Source: JBHHXR01 sp046757205
GTDB taxonomy: Bacteria; Pseudomonadota; Alphaproteobacteria; Rhodobacterales; Rhodobacteraceae
Length of the DNA: 6,475 nucleotides
Direction of reading: 5' to 3'
Assembly: GCA_046757205.1 (NCBI GenBank)
Contig: JBHHXR010000200.1
Span: 1-6,475, forward strand
Under the pieces are notes generated by a model that was not told the origin of the DNA, did no database searches, and saw only the letters and a program-made list of their open reading frames with translations. Positions 1 through 5,817 of this stretch are shown here, piece by piece (within the stretch, counting starts at the first letter, position 1; the number at the start of each line of letters is the position of its first letter). The translations under genes were made by a program, and so were the position numbers.

Positions 1-306
1 GATCGCCAGGGAGCGCCGGTAGAGCGGCGCGGCCTCGGCGTAGTTGCCCTGGGCGTGGTAGAGCAACGCCAGGTTGTTGAGAAGTCGCGCAGTGATCGGG
101 TGATCGGGACCAAGCTCTTCCTCGCCCAATTTCAATGCTTTGGCGGCGTATGAAATCGCCTCCGAGTATTTCCCTTGCTGGTAAAGGGTGACGTAGCGGT
201 TGTAAGCCTCGAGGAGCGCGGGCGATTGCGCCTGGGCCGTGTCAGAGCCATGCGTCAGACATGACAGGATGACGGCCAGGCAGAGGATCGTGTGTCGAAA
301 TCGCAT
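1..306 (-). CDS. Exported TPR (kinesin light chain-type) repeat protein, N-terminal part
   Basis: The minus-strand frame is open for 102 codons from an ATG at 306 to the window edge, so the C-terminus is missing. Residues 1-26 look like a signal peptide: basic MRFRH, a hydrophobic stretch (ILCLAVILSCL), then TAQAQ with probable cleavage after AQA. The Cys at 16 in ILSC could instead be a weak lipobox. Residues 33-60 form one TPR helix pair (YNRYVTLYQQGKYSEAISYA) and 66-102 a second with the kinesin-light-chain pattern GPDHP...NNLALLY...GNYAEAAPLYRRSL. An AAAGGG sequence lies 8 bases before the ATG. TPR arrays mediate protein-protein contacts, so this is probably a periplasmic or envelope scaffold. 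The partner cannot be told, and a downstream catalytic domain (for example CHAT) is possible but not visible. Confidence 0.85.
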   Translation of the reverse strand, partial: MRFRHTILCLAVILSCLTHGSDTAQAQSPALLEAYNRYVTLYQQGKYSEAISYAAKALKLGEEELGPDHPITARLLNNLALLYHAQGNYAEAAPLYRRSLAI

Positions 307-532
307 GGGTCTCGCCCTTTCGCAGCCGGCGTCGAAACCAGAGAATCAAAACAGTCTATCCGATATTAGTTATGGGCGCGAATTTCGGGTCTTGTCGAAA
401 TTTACTCAGTTGCCAATGTCTACTTCGGCACAAAGTTACCCTTCGTGCTTTCGGTTGGAGTTATCGGAACGTGAACAGGCAACTCAACCTAAGATTGTAT
501 ATCGAGTTCGGGACTCTAACGACGGCTTCTGA
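307..532. other. Intergenic region, less GC-rich, no recognised gene
   Basis: This separates the divergent TPR gene (minus) and the ester cyclase remnant (plus). It is visibly richer in A and T than the neighbouring genes, for example around 345-410. It probably holds the TPR promoter. On the minus strand TCGACA is followed 17 bases later by CCATAA, but the match is weak and I do not call a promoter. A plus-strand frame open from an ATG at 416 runs into a TGA at 530 in the same frame as the cyclase remnant. Its last residues (VRDSNDGF) sit where the cyclase N-terminal helix would be expected, so the decayed gene may begin here. Confidence 0.4.
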
Positions 533-898
533 AACGGACAAAGGCTGGACACCCTCGACCAGTCGTTCCATCGCGATGTCGTTGCCCACACTGGCGGCCC
601 GGGTGGCCTCGGCGGCGCCGCGCTTCATGGTATCGACCAGTTCATCAGCGACTTCGCGGGGCCGACATTGGCGGCATTTCCGGACCTGCTCCACACCGTC
701 GACGGCCTGTTTTCCTCAGGCGACCGTGTGGCGATGCGCTATCACGGAACCGGCACGCACAAGGGCGAGTTGGCCGGTCGAGCGGCCACTGGCAATGTGC
801 TTCGCTAAGAGGGAACAGCGATATTTCGCATGAAGGCAGACAAGGTGGCCGAGGTGTGGACACACTCGAATTGGAGCGCGGTGTTTAACGCGCTATAG
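533..898 (+). pseudogene. SnoaL-like ester cyclase (polyketide cyclase-like), disrupted
   Basis: One plus-strand frame gives a protein that reads like the SnoaL-like/ester cyclase family of NTF2-fold proteins. It has LDTLDQSFHRDVVAHTGG near the start, then GIDQFISDF, AAFPDLLHTVDGL, SSGDRVAMRYHGTGTHKGEL, and after a stop FRMKADKVAEVWTHSNW to the end. Intact relatives show FPD, GDRVAvR, GTHxGe and GKIvExW in this order and spacing. The frame has an in-frame TAA at 806-808, between the GTHKGE region and the final strand, and a TGA at 530-532 just upstream. No start codon lies between that TGA and the conserved region. The homology continues past the TAA in the same frame to TAG at 896-898, so these are point nonsense changes rather than frameshifts. 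It is convergent with the Trm112-like gene, ten bases away. Family members bind or cyclise small hydrophobic substrates; the substrate here is unknown. Confidence 0.65.
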
Positions 899-901
899 CG
901 C
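875..901. repeat. Inverted repeats between convergent genes
   Basis: Two overlapping inverted repeats lie at the junction of the cyclase remnant and the Trm112-like gene. AGCGCG (875-880) pairs with CGCGCT (889-894) across an 8-base loop. GCGCTATAGCGC (890-901) is a perfect 12-base palindrome containing the TAG stop. Neither strand has a T-run after the stem, so a classical Rho-independent terminator is not supported. A Rho-dependent or structural 3' end is possible. Confidence 0.3.
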
Positions 902-907
902 CCGATT

Positions 908-1099
908 TCAGTCTTCCAGCACCCGCGCCTCGTCTACCAGCATCACCGGGATGCCGTTGCGGATCGGGAATGCGAGGCCGGCGGCGTCGGAGATCAGCTC
1001 CTGGTTTTCCGCGTCGTAGCGCAGCGTCGCGTGGGTCACCGGGCAGACCAGCGCCTCCAGCAGCTTGCGGTCGACCCTGGCGTTTCCGGCTTCGGTCAT
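908..1099 (-). CDS. Trm112 family protein (UPF0434, YcaR-like)
   Basis: This encodes 63 residues. The sequence follows the alphaproteobacterial UPF0434 pattern: [12 protein letters not shown] (11-22), [12 protein letters not shown] (26-37), [19 protein letters not shown] (41-59). Eukaryotic Trm112 is a small zinc-binding activator of methyltransferases, and bacterial homologues are presumed to be partner proteins, but no target can be assigned here. Only one cysteine (C19) is present. The second Cys of the CPxC pair seen in E. coli YcaR is Thr here, so zinc binding through these residues is unlikely. The chosen start is the ATG at 1099, with GGGAGG 9 bases upstream, and it overlaps the LON stop codon in an ATGA arrangement. 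The overlap implies co-transcription and probable translational coupling. A longer reading upstream in the same frame lies inside the LON gene and is not conserved-looking. Confidence 0.9.
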   Translation of the reverse strand: MTEAGNARVDRKLLEALVCPVTHATLRYDAENQELISDAAGLAFPIRNGIPVMLVDEARVLED

Positions 1100-1749
1100 T
1101 GCAGCGATCCTCCCTTGTGTCCGCTCGCCAGTTCGAATTCCATCAGCGTGACGATGGTTTCGCGCCGGTTGGCCAGCGTCGGCGCTTCCAGCAGCGCCTG
1201 TTTTTCCTCCGGTTCGAACGGGCACAGCATGGCCAGCGAATTGATCAGCAACTCCTCGTCCGCCTCTTTCAGGCTGTCCCAGTCCGATTTTATCGCGGCG
1301 GCGCGGAAATAGCGCGAAAGAATGTCGAGGAAAGCCGGCCGGTCAAACCCCTCGTCCGGCTCGCATTTTCCGAGGTCGTGTTCAAATCCGTTCCACTCCA
1401 CGTCGCCGCGGGGATAGGCCGCGAAACCGTCCTGCTGCGCCACCAGCCGGAAGCGGCTGACGCCGCCCAGCGTTATCTGGTAGCGCCCGTCTTCGGTTTC
1501 ATTGAACGCAACGACCCGGCCGGCGCAGCCGATCCGGTGCAGCCGGCTCTCGTCGCGGCTGTCCGGGGATTCCAGCGGCTGCACCATTCCGATCAGCCGC
1601 TCGCTGGTTTTCAGCGTGTCGTCGAGCATCGCCAGATAGCGCGGCTCAAAGATATTCAGGGGCAGCTTCGTGCGCGGCAGCAAGAGCGCGCCGGGGAGGG
1701 GAAAGAGCGGAATGGTCCGCGGCAGATCCGCTGAATTGAATCTCTTCAA
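1096..1749 (-). CDS. LON peptidase substrate-binding domain-containing protein
   Basis: This encodes 217 residues matching the stand-alone LON N-terminal domain family (PF02190). The signature [32 protein letters not shown] covers about residues 13-44, followed by IGMVQP (53-58), GCAGRVV (74-80) and [13 protein letters not shown] (90-102). The C-terminal half is helical ([23 protein letters not shown]). There is no AAA+ ATPase module and no Ser-Lys protease domain, so it is not a protease. Such proteins are thought to bind polypeptides. The start is a TTG at 1749: the frame is closed 24 bases upstream by the thioredoxin gene's own TGA, no ATG or GTG lies between, GGGAAG sits close upstream, and the family motif begins ten residues in. 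It lies between the thioredoxin and Trm112-like genes, with a 24-base gap and a 4-base overlap, so an operon is likely. Its exact role is not established. Confidence 0.92.
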   Translation of the reverse strand: MKRFNSADLPRTIPLFPLPGALLLPRTKLPLNIFEPRYLAMLDDTLKTSERLIGMVQPLESPDSRDESRLHRIGCAGRVVAFNETEDGRYQITLGGVSRFRLVAQQDGFAAYPRGDVEWNGFEHDLGKCEPDEGFDRPAFLDILSRYFRAAAIKSDWDSLKEADEELLINSLAMLCPFEPEEKQALLEAPTLANRRETIVTLMEFELASGHKGGSLQ

Positions 1750-1773
1750 GTCTTCTTCCCGTGATTGTGCCTT

Positions 1774-2676
1774 TCAAGCAAATATCATGGAAGACAGTTG
1801 TCTGCGCCCTTTTTGTGCAATGGGGTCCTTGGGGCCCATGGAGTCGAACAGTTTGAAAAGCTGTTTCTTGGCCGCGCCGTCGTTCCATTCCCGGTCGCGG
1901 CGAAACAGTTCCAGAAGTTCCGCTACGGCACCGGCGTTGTCATGCGCGGCAATGAGCGCGCTGGCCAGATCGAACCGCGCCTGATGGTCGTCCGGGTTCG
2001 CCGACACGGCCGCGCGCAGGGCGGCGACGTCGCCGTTTCCGGCGCTGGATTCCGCCAGTTCGAGCTGCGCGATCGCCGACGCGAGCGCCGGGTCCGATTC
2101 GCGGCCGTCTGCCAGCTTCAGCAATTCGCGCGCGCGTTCCGCCTGCCCGATCGCCAGATGCGAGCGGATCATGCCGCTGAGCGCCTCCAGCGAGGTGCGG
2201 TCCTCGTTCAGGATCGCGGCGAAGGTCTGCGCGGCATCGGCGGCGTTGCCCTCGCGCAGCATGTCCTCGGCCATCTCCAGCGCCTCCGCCAGGCCGCCAT
2301 CGCCGCCCATTGCGGCAACCCGCTTGACGAACTCGGCGACCTGTCCGGGCGTCTGGTTGCCGATGAACCCGTCCACCGGCTTGCCGTCGGCGAAGGCATA
2401 GACCGCCGGGATCGACTGGATCTGCATCTGCTGGGCGATCTGCTGGTTCTGGTCGATATCGATCTTCACCAGTTTCACCTTGCCGCCGGCGGCGTTCACC
2501 GCCTTTTCGATGGCCGGGCCGAGCGATTTGCACGGGCCGCACCACGGCGCCCAGAAATCGACGATGACCGGGGTTTCCTTCGAAGCCTCGATGACATCGG
2601 TCATGAACGTCGCCTGCGTTCCGTCCTTTACGTGGCCCGCCGGGGCCGCCTCCGGTTGACCGCCGAGTTCCAGCAT
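1774..2676 (-). CDS. cnoX: CnoX-type thioredoxin with C-terminal TPR repeats (chaperedoxin)
   Basis: This encodes 300 residues from the ATG at 2676. Residues ~20-125 are a thioredoxin fold: VIVDFWAPWCGPCK with active-site Cys46 and Cys49, KLVKIDIDQNQQIAQQ, and the cis-proline loop IQSIPAVYAF (Pro90). Residues ~135-300 form the CnoX/YbbN TPR-like region, with two repeats (LEALSGMIRSHLAIGQAERA; ARFDLASALIAAHDNAGAVA) and the family ending DREWNDGAAKKQLFKLFD. CnoX proteins hold unfolding clients under oxidative stress and pass them to GroEL or DnaK. E. coli CnoX lacks the intact CxxC, whereas alphaproteobacterial forms keep it and are also redox-active, as expected here. There is no signal peptide, so it is cytoplasmic. 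An ATG 18 bases further upstream (2694) is in frame, but AAGGA lies 8 bases before the 2676 start and nothing similar precedes 2694. Annotators often call this trxA. Confidence 0.9.
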   Translation of the reverse strand: MLELGGQPEAAPAGHVKDGTQATFMTDVIEASKETPVIVDFWAPWCGPCKSLGPAIEKAVNAAGGKVKLVKIDIDQNQQIAQQMQIQSIPAVYAFADGKPVDGFIGNQTPGQVAEFVKRVAAMGGDGGLAEALEMAEDMLREGNAADAAQTFAAILNEDRTSLEALSGMIRSHLAIGQAERARELLKLADGRESDPALASAIAQLELAESSAGNGDVAALRAAVSANPDDHQARFDLASALIAAHDNAGAVAELLELFRRDREWNDGAAKKQLFKLFDSMGPKDPIAQKGRRQLSSMIFA

Positions 2677-2684
2677 ACGTCTGA

Positions 2685-2689
2685 TCCTT
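2685..2689 (-). promoter_or_regulatory. Ribosome binding site deciding the cnoX start
   Basis: On the minus strand AAGGA is followed by 8 bases and the ATG at 2676. The alternative in-frame ATG at 2694 lies upstream of this site and has no purine-rich sequence before it, so the shorter protein is preferred. Confidence 0.6.
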
Positions 2690-2712
2690 GCCATGAGATT
2701 GTTCAGTGGCTG

Positions 2713-2740
2713 ATATAGAGGCTGGCCCCCGGGACTTAAA
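2713..2740 (-). promoter_or_regulatory. Candidate promoter of the cnoX-LON-Trm112 operon
   Basis: Minus-strand CTATAT (2713-2718) matches the alphaproteobacterial sigma-70 -10 consensus. A poor -35 candidate, TTTAAG (2735-2740), lies 16 bases upstream. A start near 2706 would leave about 30 bases of leader before the 2676 ATG, but only about 12 before the 2694 ATG, which also favours the shorter CnoX. The weak -35 suggests help from an activator or an alternative sigma factor, or that read-through from the HD gene is the main source. Confidence 0.3.
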
Positions 2741-2746
2741 GCCCGC

Positions 2747-3340
2747 TCAGGACATTGCCGCGAGAAGCTCGGCGTGGCGCTTCAGAAAATCCCGTTTCAC
2801 GGCCGCCGGCGGGCGCGGCCGGATTTCCAGGCCTCTCAGCGCCGCGTCCGTCGGCGCACGGAAAAGCCGGTTCGCCTCGGCCTCGGTGAACCCGGCGATC
2901 TGAACGGCCTCGAGCCAGGCGGAGTACCGGTCGGCGCGCTTGATCTGCTTCTTCACGGTCTGCGGTATTTCGGCGGGAAGGCCGAACCTGACGTGCACGG
3001 CGGCGGTCAGCCGCTTGTCGAGCGCGGCGTACCCCGGCCCGACGGTGGCCTTGACCGGAGAGATCATGTCGCCGATCACGTATTCCGGGGCGTCGTGCAG
3101 CAGCGCAGCCAGTCGCCATCTTGCCGGCGCGGCGGGGCGCAGCCGGGTGAAAATCTCTTCCACCAGAAGCGAGTGCTCGGCCACGGAAAACGGGTATCTG
3201 CCCATGGTCTGGCCGTTCCAGCGGGCAACGAAGGCGAGGCCGTGCGCGATATCCTCGATCTCGATGTCGAGCGGCGACGGATCGAGCAGATCGAGCCGCC
3301 GCCCCGAGAGCATGCGCTGCCACGCGCGGGTCTTGTTCAC
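2747..3340 (-). CDS. HD-domain phosphohydrolase, YfbR-like (possible 5'-deoxynucleotidase)
   Basis: This encodes 197 residues with the HD metal-dependent phosphohydrolase pattern. His56 is in VAEHSLLVEEIF, His82-Asp83 in ALLHDAPEYVIGDMISPVK (with Glu86 and Asp91), and Asp138 in KRADRYSAWLEAV. These align in order and context with His33, His68-Asp69, Glu72 and Asp137 of E. coli YfbR, a 5'-deoxynucleotidase of COG1896. The likely reaction is release of phosphate from a nucleoside monophosphate in the cytoplasm, but the substrate is inferred from motifs only. The N-terminal 50 residues (RAWQRMLSGRRLDLLDPSPL, then DIAHGLAFVARWNGQT) are an extension typical of alphaproteobacterial members. The start is GTG at 3340, with AAGGAG 7 bases upstream; the next in-frame Met (residue 10) has no comparable site. 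It lies 70 bases upstream of cnoX on the same strand. Confidence 0.88.
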   Translation of the reverse strand: MNKTRAWQRMLSGRRLDLLDPSPLDIEIEDIAHGLAFVARWNGQTMGRYPFSVAEHSLLVEEIFTRLRPAAPARWRLAALLHDAPEYVIGDMISPVKATVGPGYAALDKRLTAAVHVRFGLPAEIPQTVKKQIKRADRYSAWLEAVQIAGFTEAEANRLFRAPTDAALRGLEIRPRPPAAVKRDFLKRHAELLAAMS

Positions 3341-3559
3341 GGTCCCTCTCCTTGCGCCGGCCTTGTTTTGCGGGGCCCGCGGCCTCGAATGTTACAAAGC
3401 AATCAGGACTGCTATCGAAACCGTGTTTGAGCGTTTGTTGCAATAGCCCGCTGCGGAAATACCTTTTTTTCATGCCCGGATCCCTTGCGGGTCCGTTTCA
3501 AGACGCCCGGCGGCAGGGCCGCGAAATTCGGCCGCCGTAGGAAAGCGAAGGAGAATACC
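3341..3559. other. Divergent intergenic region
   Basis: This lies between the HD gene (minus) and the small secreted-protein gene (plus), so both promoters are expected here. Ribosome binding sites are clear at both ends: AAGGAG on the minus strand at 3348-3353 and AAGGAG on the plus strand at 3548-3553. An AT-richer stretch at about 3390-3472, ending in a run of seven T's, is the likeliest promoter location. I cannot place -35 and -10 boxes with confidence, and I see no gene in it. Confidence 0.4.
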
Positions 3560-3868
3560 ATGTTCAAACGAATCGTCTCGGCAGGCCTGGTCTTCGGTAT
3601 GGCGATTGTCGCGCCGCCGGCGCACGCGCAGACGTCCTGCGGCGAGCGCGCGGCGATCACCGCCAAGCTGCAGGAAAACTTTCGCGAACAGCACCGCGCC
3701 AGCGGGCTGGAAAATTCCGCGAGGATCGTCGAGTTCTGGACCTCCGAGGAAACCGGAACCTGGACCGTGCTGATCACCCATCCCAACGGCACGAGTTGCA
3801 TCGCCGCCTCCGGCAGGGCCTTTATCGAGTATCCCAAGCTCACGGGGATGACGGGGGTTTCAAGCTGA
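3560..3868 (+). CDS. Small secreted protein of unknown function
   Basis: This encodes 102 residues from the ATG at 3560, with AAGGAG 6 bases upstream. Residues 1-23 are a good Sec signal peptide: FKR at the N-terminus, a hydrophobic core (IVSAGLVFGMAIVA) and AHA before Gln24. The mature part is about 79 residues, with two cysteines (Cys27 in TSCGERAAI and Cys80 in NGTSCIAASGR) that could form a periplasmic disulfide. Between them lie a helical stretch (AAITAKLQENFREQHRASGL) and a likely beta hairpin (ARIVEFWTSEETGTWTVLITHP). I recognise the general look of small alphaproteobacterial periplasmic proteins, but no named family. An in-frame reading from 3485 would bury the signal peptide behind about 25 basic residues, so I reject it. 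ahcY follows 121 bases downstream on the same strand. Confidence 0.75.
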   Translation: MFKRIVSAGLVFGMAIVAPPAHAQTSCGERAAITAKLQENFREQHRASGLENSARIVEFWTSEETGTWTVLITHPNGTSCIAASGRAFIEYPKLTGMTGVSS

Positions 3869-3877
3869 CGGGATAAT

Positions 3878-3989
3878 CCACGCCACGGTAATCGGCGCCT
3901 TACCGCGCCGGGCTATTGCCGCGTGGCACCCCCGGTGCTAGGTCACCGGCTGAATTTGCAGCGTTTGGTTCAGCCGGGGGATCCTGCCA
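3878..3989 (+). promoter_or_regulatory. Structured ahcY leader with mutually exclusive hairpins
   Basis: Perfect inverted repeats fill this stretch. CCACGC (3878-3883) pairs with GCGTGG (3921-3926) and encloses CGGTAA/TTACCG (3886-3891/3900-3905) and a short GGC/GCC stem (3911-3913/3918-3920), giving a three-way-junction-like shape. CCGGTG/CACCGG (3932-3937/3944-3949) competes with a 9-pair stem, CCGGCTGAA/TTCAGCCGG (3946-3954/3969-3977). CCCCCGG (3929-3935) is perfectly complementary to CCGGGGG (3974-3980), which overlaps the probable ahcY ribosome binding site GGGGGA (3976-3981). The first hairpins could alternatively end the upstream transcript, though no T-run follows. It does not match the SAH riboswitch consensus I know. 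Regulatory function is inferred from pairing only. Confidence 0.4.
3916..3943 (+). promoter_or_regulatory. Candidate ahcY promoter
   Basis: TTGCCG (3916-3921) and CTAGGT (3938-3943) are separated by 16 bases and resemble the alphaproteobacterial TTGAC/CTATAT sigma-70 pattern. Transcription would begin near 3950, so the mRNA would carry little or none of the upstream stems and the full 9-pair hairpin could not form. This call therefore competes with the longer-leader reading. Confidence 0.3.
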
Positions 3990-5384
3990 ATGCCGTCGGA
4001 ATACATAGTCAAGGACATTTCGCTCGCCGATTTCGGGCGCAAGGAGCTGGAAATCGCCGAAACGGAAATGCCCGGGCTGATGGCGCTCCGTTCGGAATTC
4101 GGCGGATCGAAGCCGCTCAAGGGCGCGCGCATCGCCGGCAGCCTGCACATGACGGTGCAGACCGCCGTGCTGATCGAGACGCTGGTGGCGCTCGGGGCCG
4201 AGGTCCGCTGGGCCTCGTGCAACATCTTCTCGACCCAGGACCACGCCGCCGCCGCGATCGCCAGCACCGGCATTCCGGTCTTTGCCGTCAAGGGCGAAAC
4301 ACTTCCGGAATACTGGGACTACGCCGACCGGATCTTCCGGTTTGCCGAGGGCGGCGCCAACCTGATCCTCGATGACGGCGGCGACGCCACGCTCTACGTC
4401 TTGCTGGGCGCGCGGGTCGAGGAAGGCGAAACGGACCTCATCGCCGTTCCCAAATCCGAGGAAGAGGAAGCGCTGTTCGCCCAGATCCGCAAGCGCATGC
4501 AGGAAACACCGGGATGGTTCGCCCGCCAGCGCGACATGATCCGCGGCGTGTCGGAAGAGACAACCACCGGCGTGCACCGGCTCTACCAGTTGATGGAAGA
4601 GGGCCGCCTGCCGTTTCCGGCGATCAACGTCAACGATTCCGTCACCAAGTCTAAATTCGACAACAAGTACGGCTGCAAGGAGTCGCTGGTCGACGGCATC
4701 CGCCGCGCCACCGACACCATGCTGGCCGGCAAGACCGCCGTGGTCTGCGGCTACGGCGATGTCGGCAAGGGCTCGGCGGCCAGCCTGCGCGGCGCAGGGG
4801 CGCGGGTGAAGGTGACCGAGGCCGACCCCATCTGCGCCCTGCAGGCGGCGATGGACGGGTTCGAGGTGGTGCGGCTGGAGGATGCGCTCGAGACCGCCGA
4901 CGTCTTCATCACCGCCACCGGCAACCGCGACATCATCAGGCTGGAAGACATGCGCCGCATGAAGGACATGGCCATCGTCGGCAATATCGGCCATTTCGAC
5001 AACGAGATTCAGGTGGCGGCGCTGAAAAACCACAAATGGACCAACATCAAGGACCAGGTGGACATGATCACCTTCCCCGACGGCAAGCGGATGATCCTCT
5101 TGTCCGAGGGGCGGCTGCTAAACCTCGGCAACGCCACCGGCCACCCGAGTTTCGTGATGTCGGCCTCGTTCAGCAACCAGGTGCTGGCGCAGATGGAATT
5201 GTGGACCAACGGCGCCGACTACGAAAACAGGGTCTACGTGCTGCCCAAGCATCTCGACGAAAAGGTGGCGCGGCTGCATCTGGACAGGATCGGCGTGCGG
5301 CTGACCGAACTGACCAGGGAACAGGCCGACTATATCGGCGTGAAGCCCGAAGGCCCGTTCAAGCCCGATCACTACCGGTACTGA
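3990..5384 (+). CDS. ahcY: Adenosylhomocysteinase (S-adenosyl-L-homocysteine hydrolase)
   Basis: This encodes 464 residues, the usual length for alphaproteobacterial AhcY. The NAD-dependent enzyme reversibly splits S-adenosylhomocysteine into adenosine and homocysteine, relieving product inhibition of methyltransferases and feeding methionine regeneration. Visible residues are: substrate-domain His53 and Thr55 (SLHMT), [13 protein letters not shown] (78-90), LDDGGD (127-132), [13 protein letters not shown] (188-200), the catalytic stretch around Lys220, Asp224, Asn225 and Cys229 ([11 protein letters not shown]), the NAD loop GYGDVGKG (254-261), [10 protein letters not shown] (331-340), GHPSFVMS (384-391), and the C-terminal KPDHYRY, whose Lys458 and Tyr462 reach the NAD of the neighbouring subunit. 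The segment at about 140-185 is the insertion found in many bacterial enzymes and absent in the human form. The active enzyme is normally a cytoplasmic tetramer. The start is supported by the typical opening ([18 protein letters not shown]) and GGGGGA 8 bases upstream. Confidence 0.98.
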   Translation: MPSEYIVKDISLADFGRKELEIAETEMPGLMALRSEFGGSKPLKGARIAGSLHMTVQTAVLIETLVALGAEVRWASCNIFSTQDHAAAAIASTGIPVFAVKGETLPEYWDYADRIFRFAEGGANLILDDGGDATLYVLLGARVEEGETDLIAVPKSEEEEALFAQIRKRMQETPGWFARQRDMIRGVSEETTTGVHRLYQLMEEGRLPFPAINVNDSVTKSKFDNKYGCKESLVDGIRRATDTMLAGKTAVVCGYGDVGKGSAASLRGAGARVKVTEADPICALQAAMDGFEVVRLEDALETADVFITATGNRDIIRLEDMRRMKDMAIVGNIGHFDNEIQVAALKNHKWTNIKDQVDMITFPDGKRMILLSEGRLLNLGNATGHPSFVMSASFSNQVLAQMELWTNGADYENRVYVLPKHLDEKVARLHLDRIGVRLTELTREQADYIGVKPEGPFKPDHYRY

Positions 5385-5410
5385 TGCAATACAAAGCGCG
5401 GCGTGAGGAT

Positions 5411-5434
5411 CGCGCCGCCCGGGCTGGCGGCGTG
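5411..5434 (+). terminator. Hairpin after ahcY, possible terminator
   Basis: CGCGCCGCC (5411-5419) pairs with GGCGGCGTG (5426-5434) through nine pairs, one of them G-T, across a 6-base loop. It begins 27 bases after the ahcY stop codon. A competing stem, GCGGCG/CGCCGC (5398-5403/5413-5418), overlaps it. No T-run follows, so intrinsic termination is uncertain; the hairpin may protect the mRNA 3' end or slow polymerase before the convergent rRNA operon. Confidence 0.35.
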
Positions 5435-5662
5435 AAACCTGACCCGGATACACCTTGGGAAAGCCGCTGATCTGTCTGGATAGGTGGGGCCATGTATGAA
5501 CTGCCTTCCCCTGCAAGCCATTTTTCGATGCACCGCTGAGCCTGCTTCAATGTATTCGGTCGAAATAGGGGCCAGTTCATTGACACAGTGTTGACGTGGG
5601 CGAAAAGTGCAGAAGGTCGCCCGTCTGGACAAGCCATAAGTTACGGTTTTATTTGATGAAAT
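5435..5662. other. Gap between ahcY and the rRNA operon end, no recognised gene
   Basis: Neither strand gives a protein I recognise. The longest minus-strand reading (5359-5637) has a plausible stretch (NWPLFRPNTLKQAQRCIEKW), but it runs into ahcY and has no clear ribosome binding site. Plus-strand readings are broken by stops. GGGCGA (5598-5603) and TCGCCC (5617-5622) form a six-pair stem with a 13-base loop, the best terminator-like structure for the leftward rRNA operon, but it has no T-run. Next to the tRNA the sequence becomes AT-rich (5640-5662). Confidence 0.4.
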
Positions 5663-5739
<77 letters not shown>

Positions 5740-5817
5740 TCAAGGTGTATGGTTTCCGGCGGGTGGCCGGGGGATGTGTTGTCGACATGTCGTTGCGAGA
5801 GCGTTCCCTGCTTGTCA

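Noticed and set aside
372..833. A 153-codon plus-strand gene over the cyclase region
   Set aside because: It is a different frame from the one carrying the ester cyclase homology; its Ser/Arg-rich product matches nothing.
970..1734. A 254-codon plus-strand open frame opposite the LON gene
   Set aside because: It is the shadow of the LON-domain gene, and its Arg-rich translation has no recognisable motif.
1765..2718. A 317-codon plus-strand open frame opposite cnoX
   Set aside because: The minus strand encodes an unmistakable thioredoxin with TPR repeats here; the plus reading is rich in Arg and Ala with no domain or ribosome binding site.
3869..3989. A known SAH riboswitch before ahcY
   Set aside because: The conserved SAH riboswitch segments I know (GAGGAGCGCTGC, CAGGCTCG, GGCGCTCA) are not present; only generic alternative pairing is seen.
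3900..5033. A 377-codon open frame antisense to ahcY
   Set aside because: It lies almost wholly inside the certain ahcY gene on the opposite strand, its product is low-complexity and matches no family, and long antisense frames are expected in GC-rich coding DNA.
5580..5608. A TTGACA plus-strand promoter
   Set aside because: No -10-like sequence lies 16-18 bases downstream, and the only thing downstream on that strand is the antisense of the tRNA and rRNA operon.
5359..5637. A 92-codon minus-strand gene or transposase remnant after ahcY
   Set aside because: The translation contains no DDE, IS-family or integrase motif I recognise, its end lies inside ahcY, and no terminal inverted repeats are visible.
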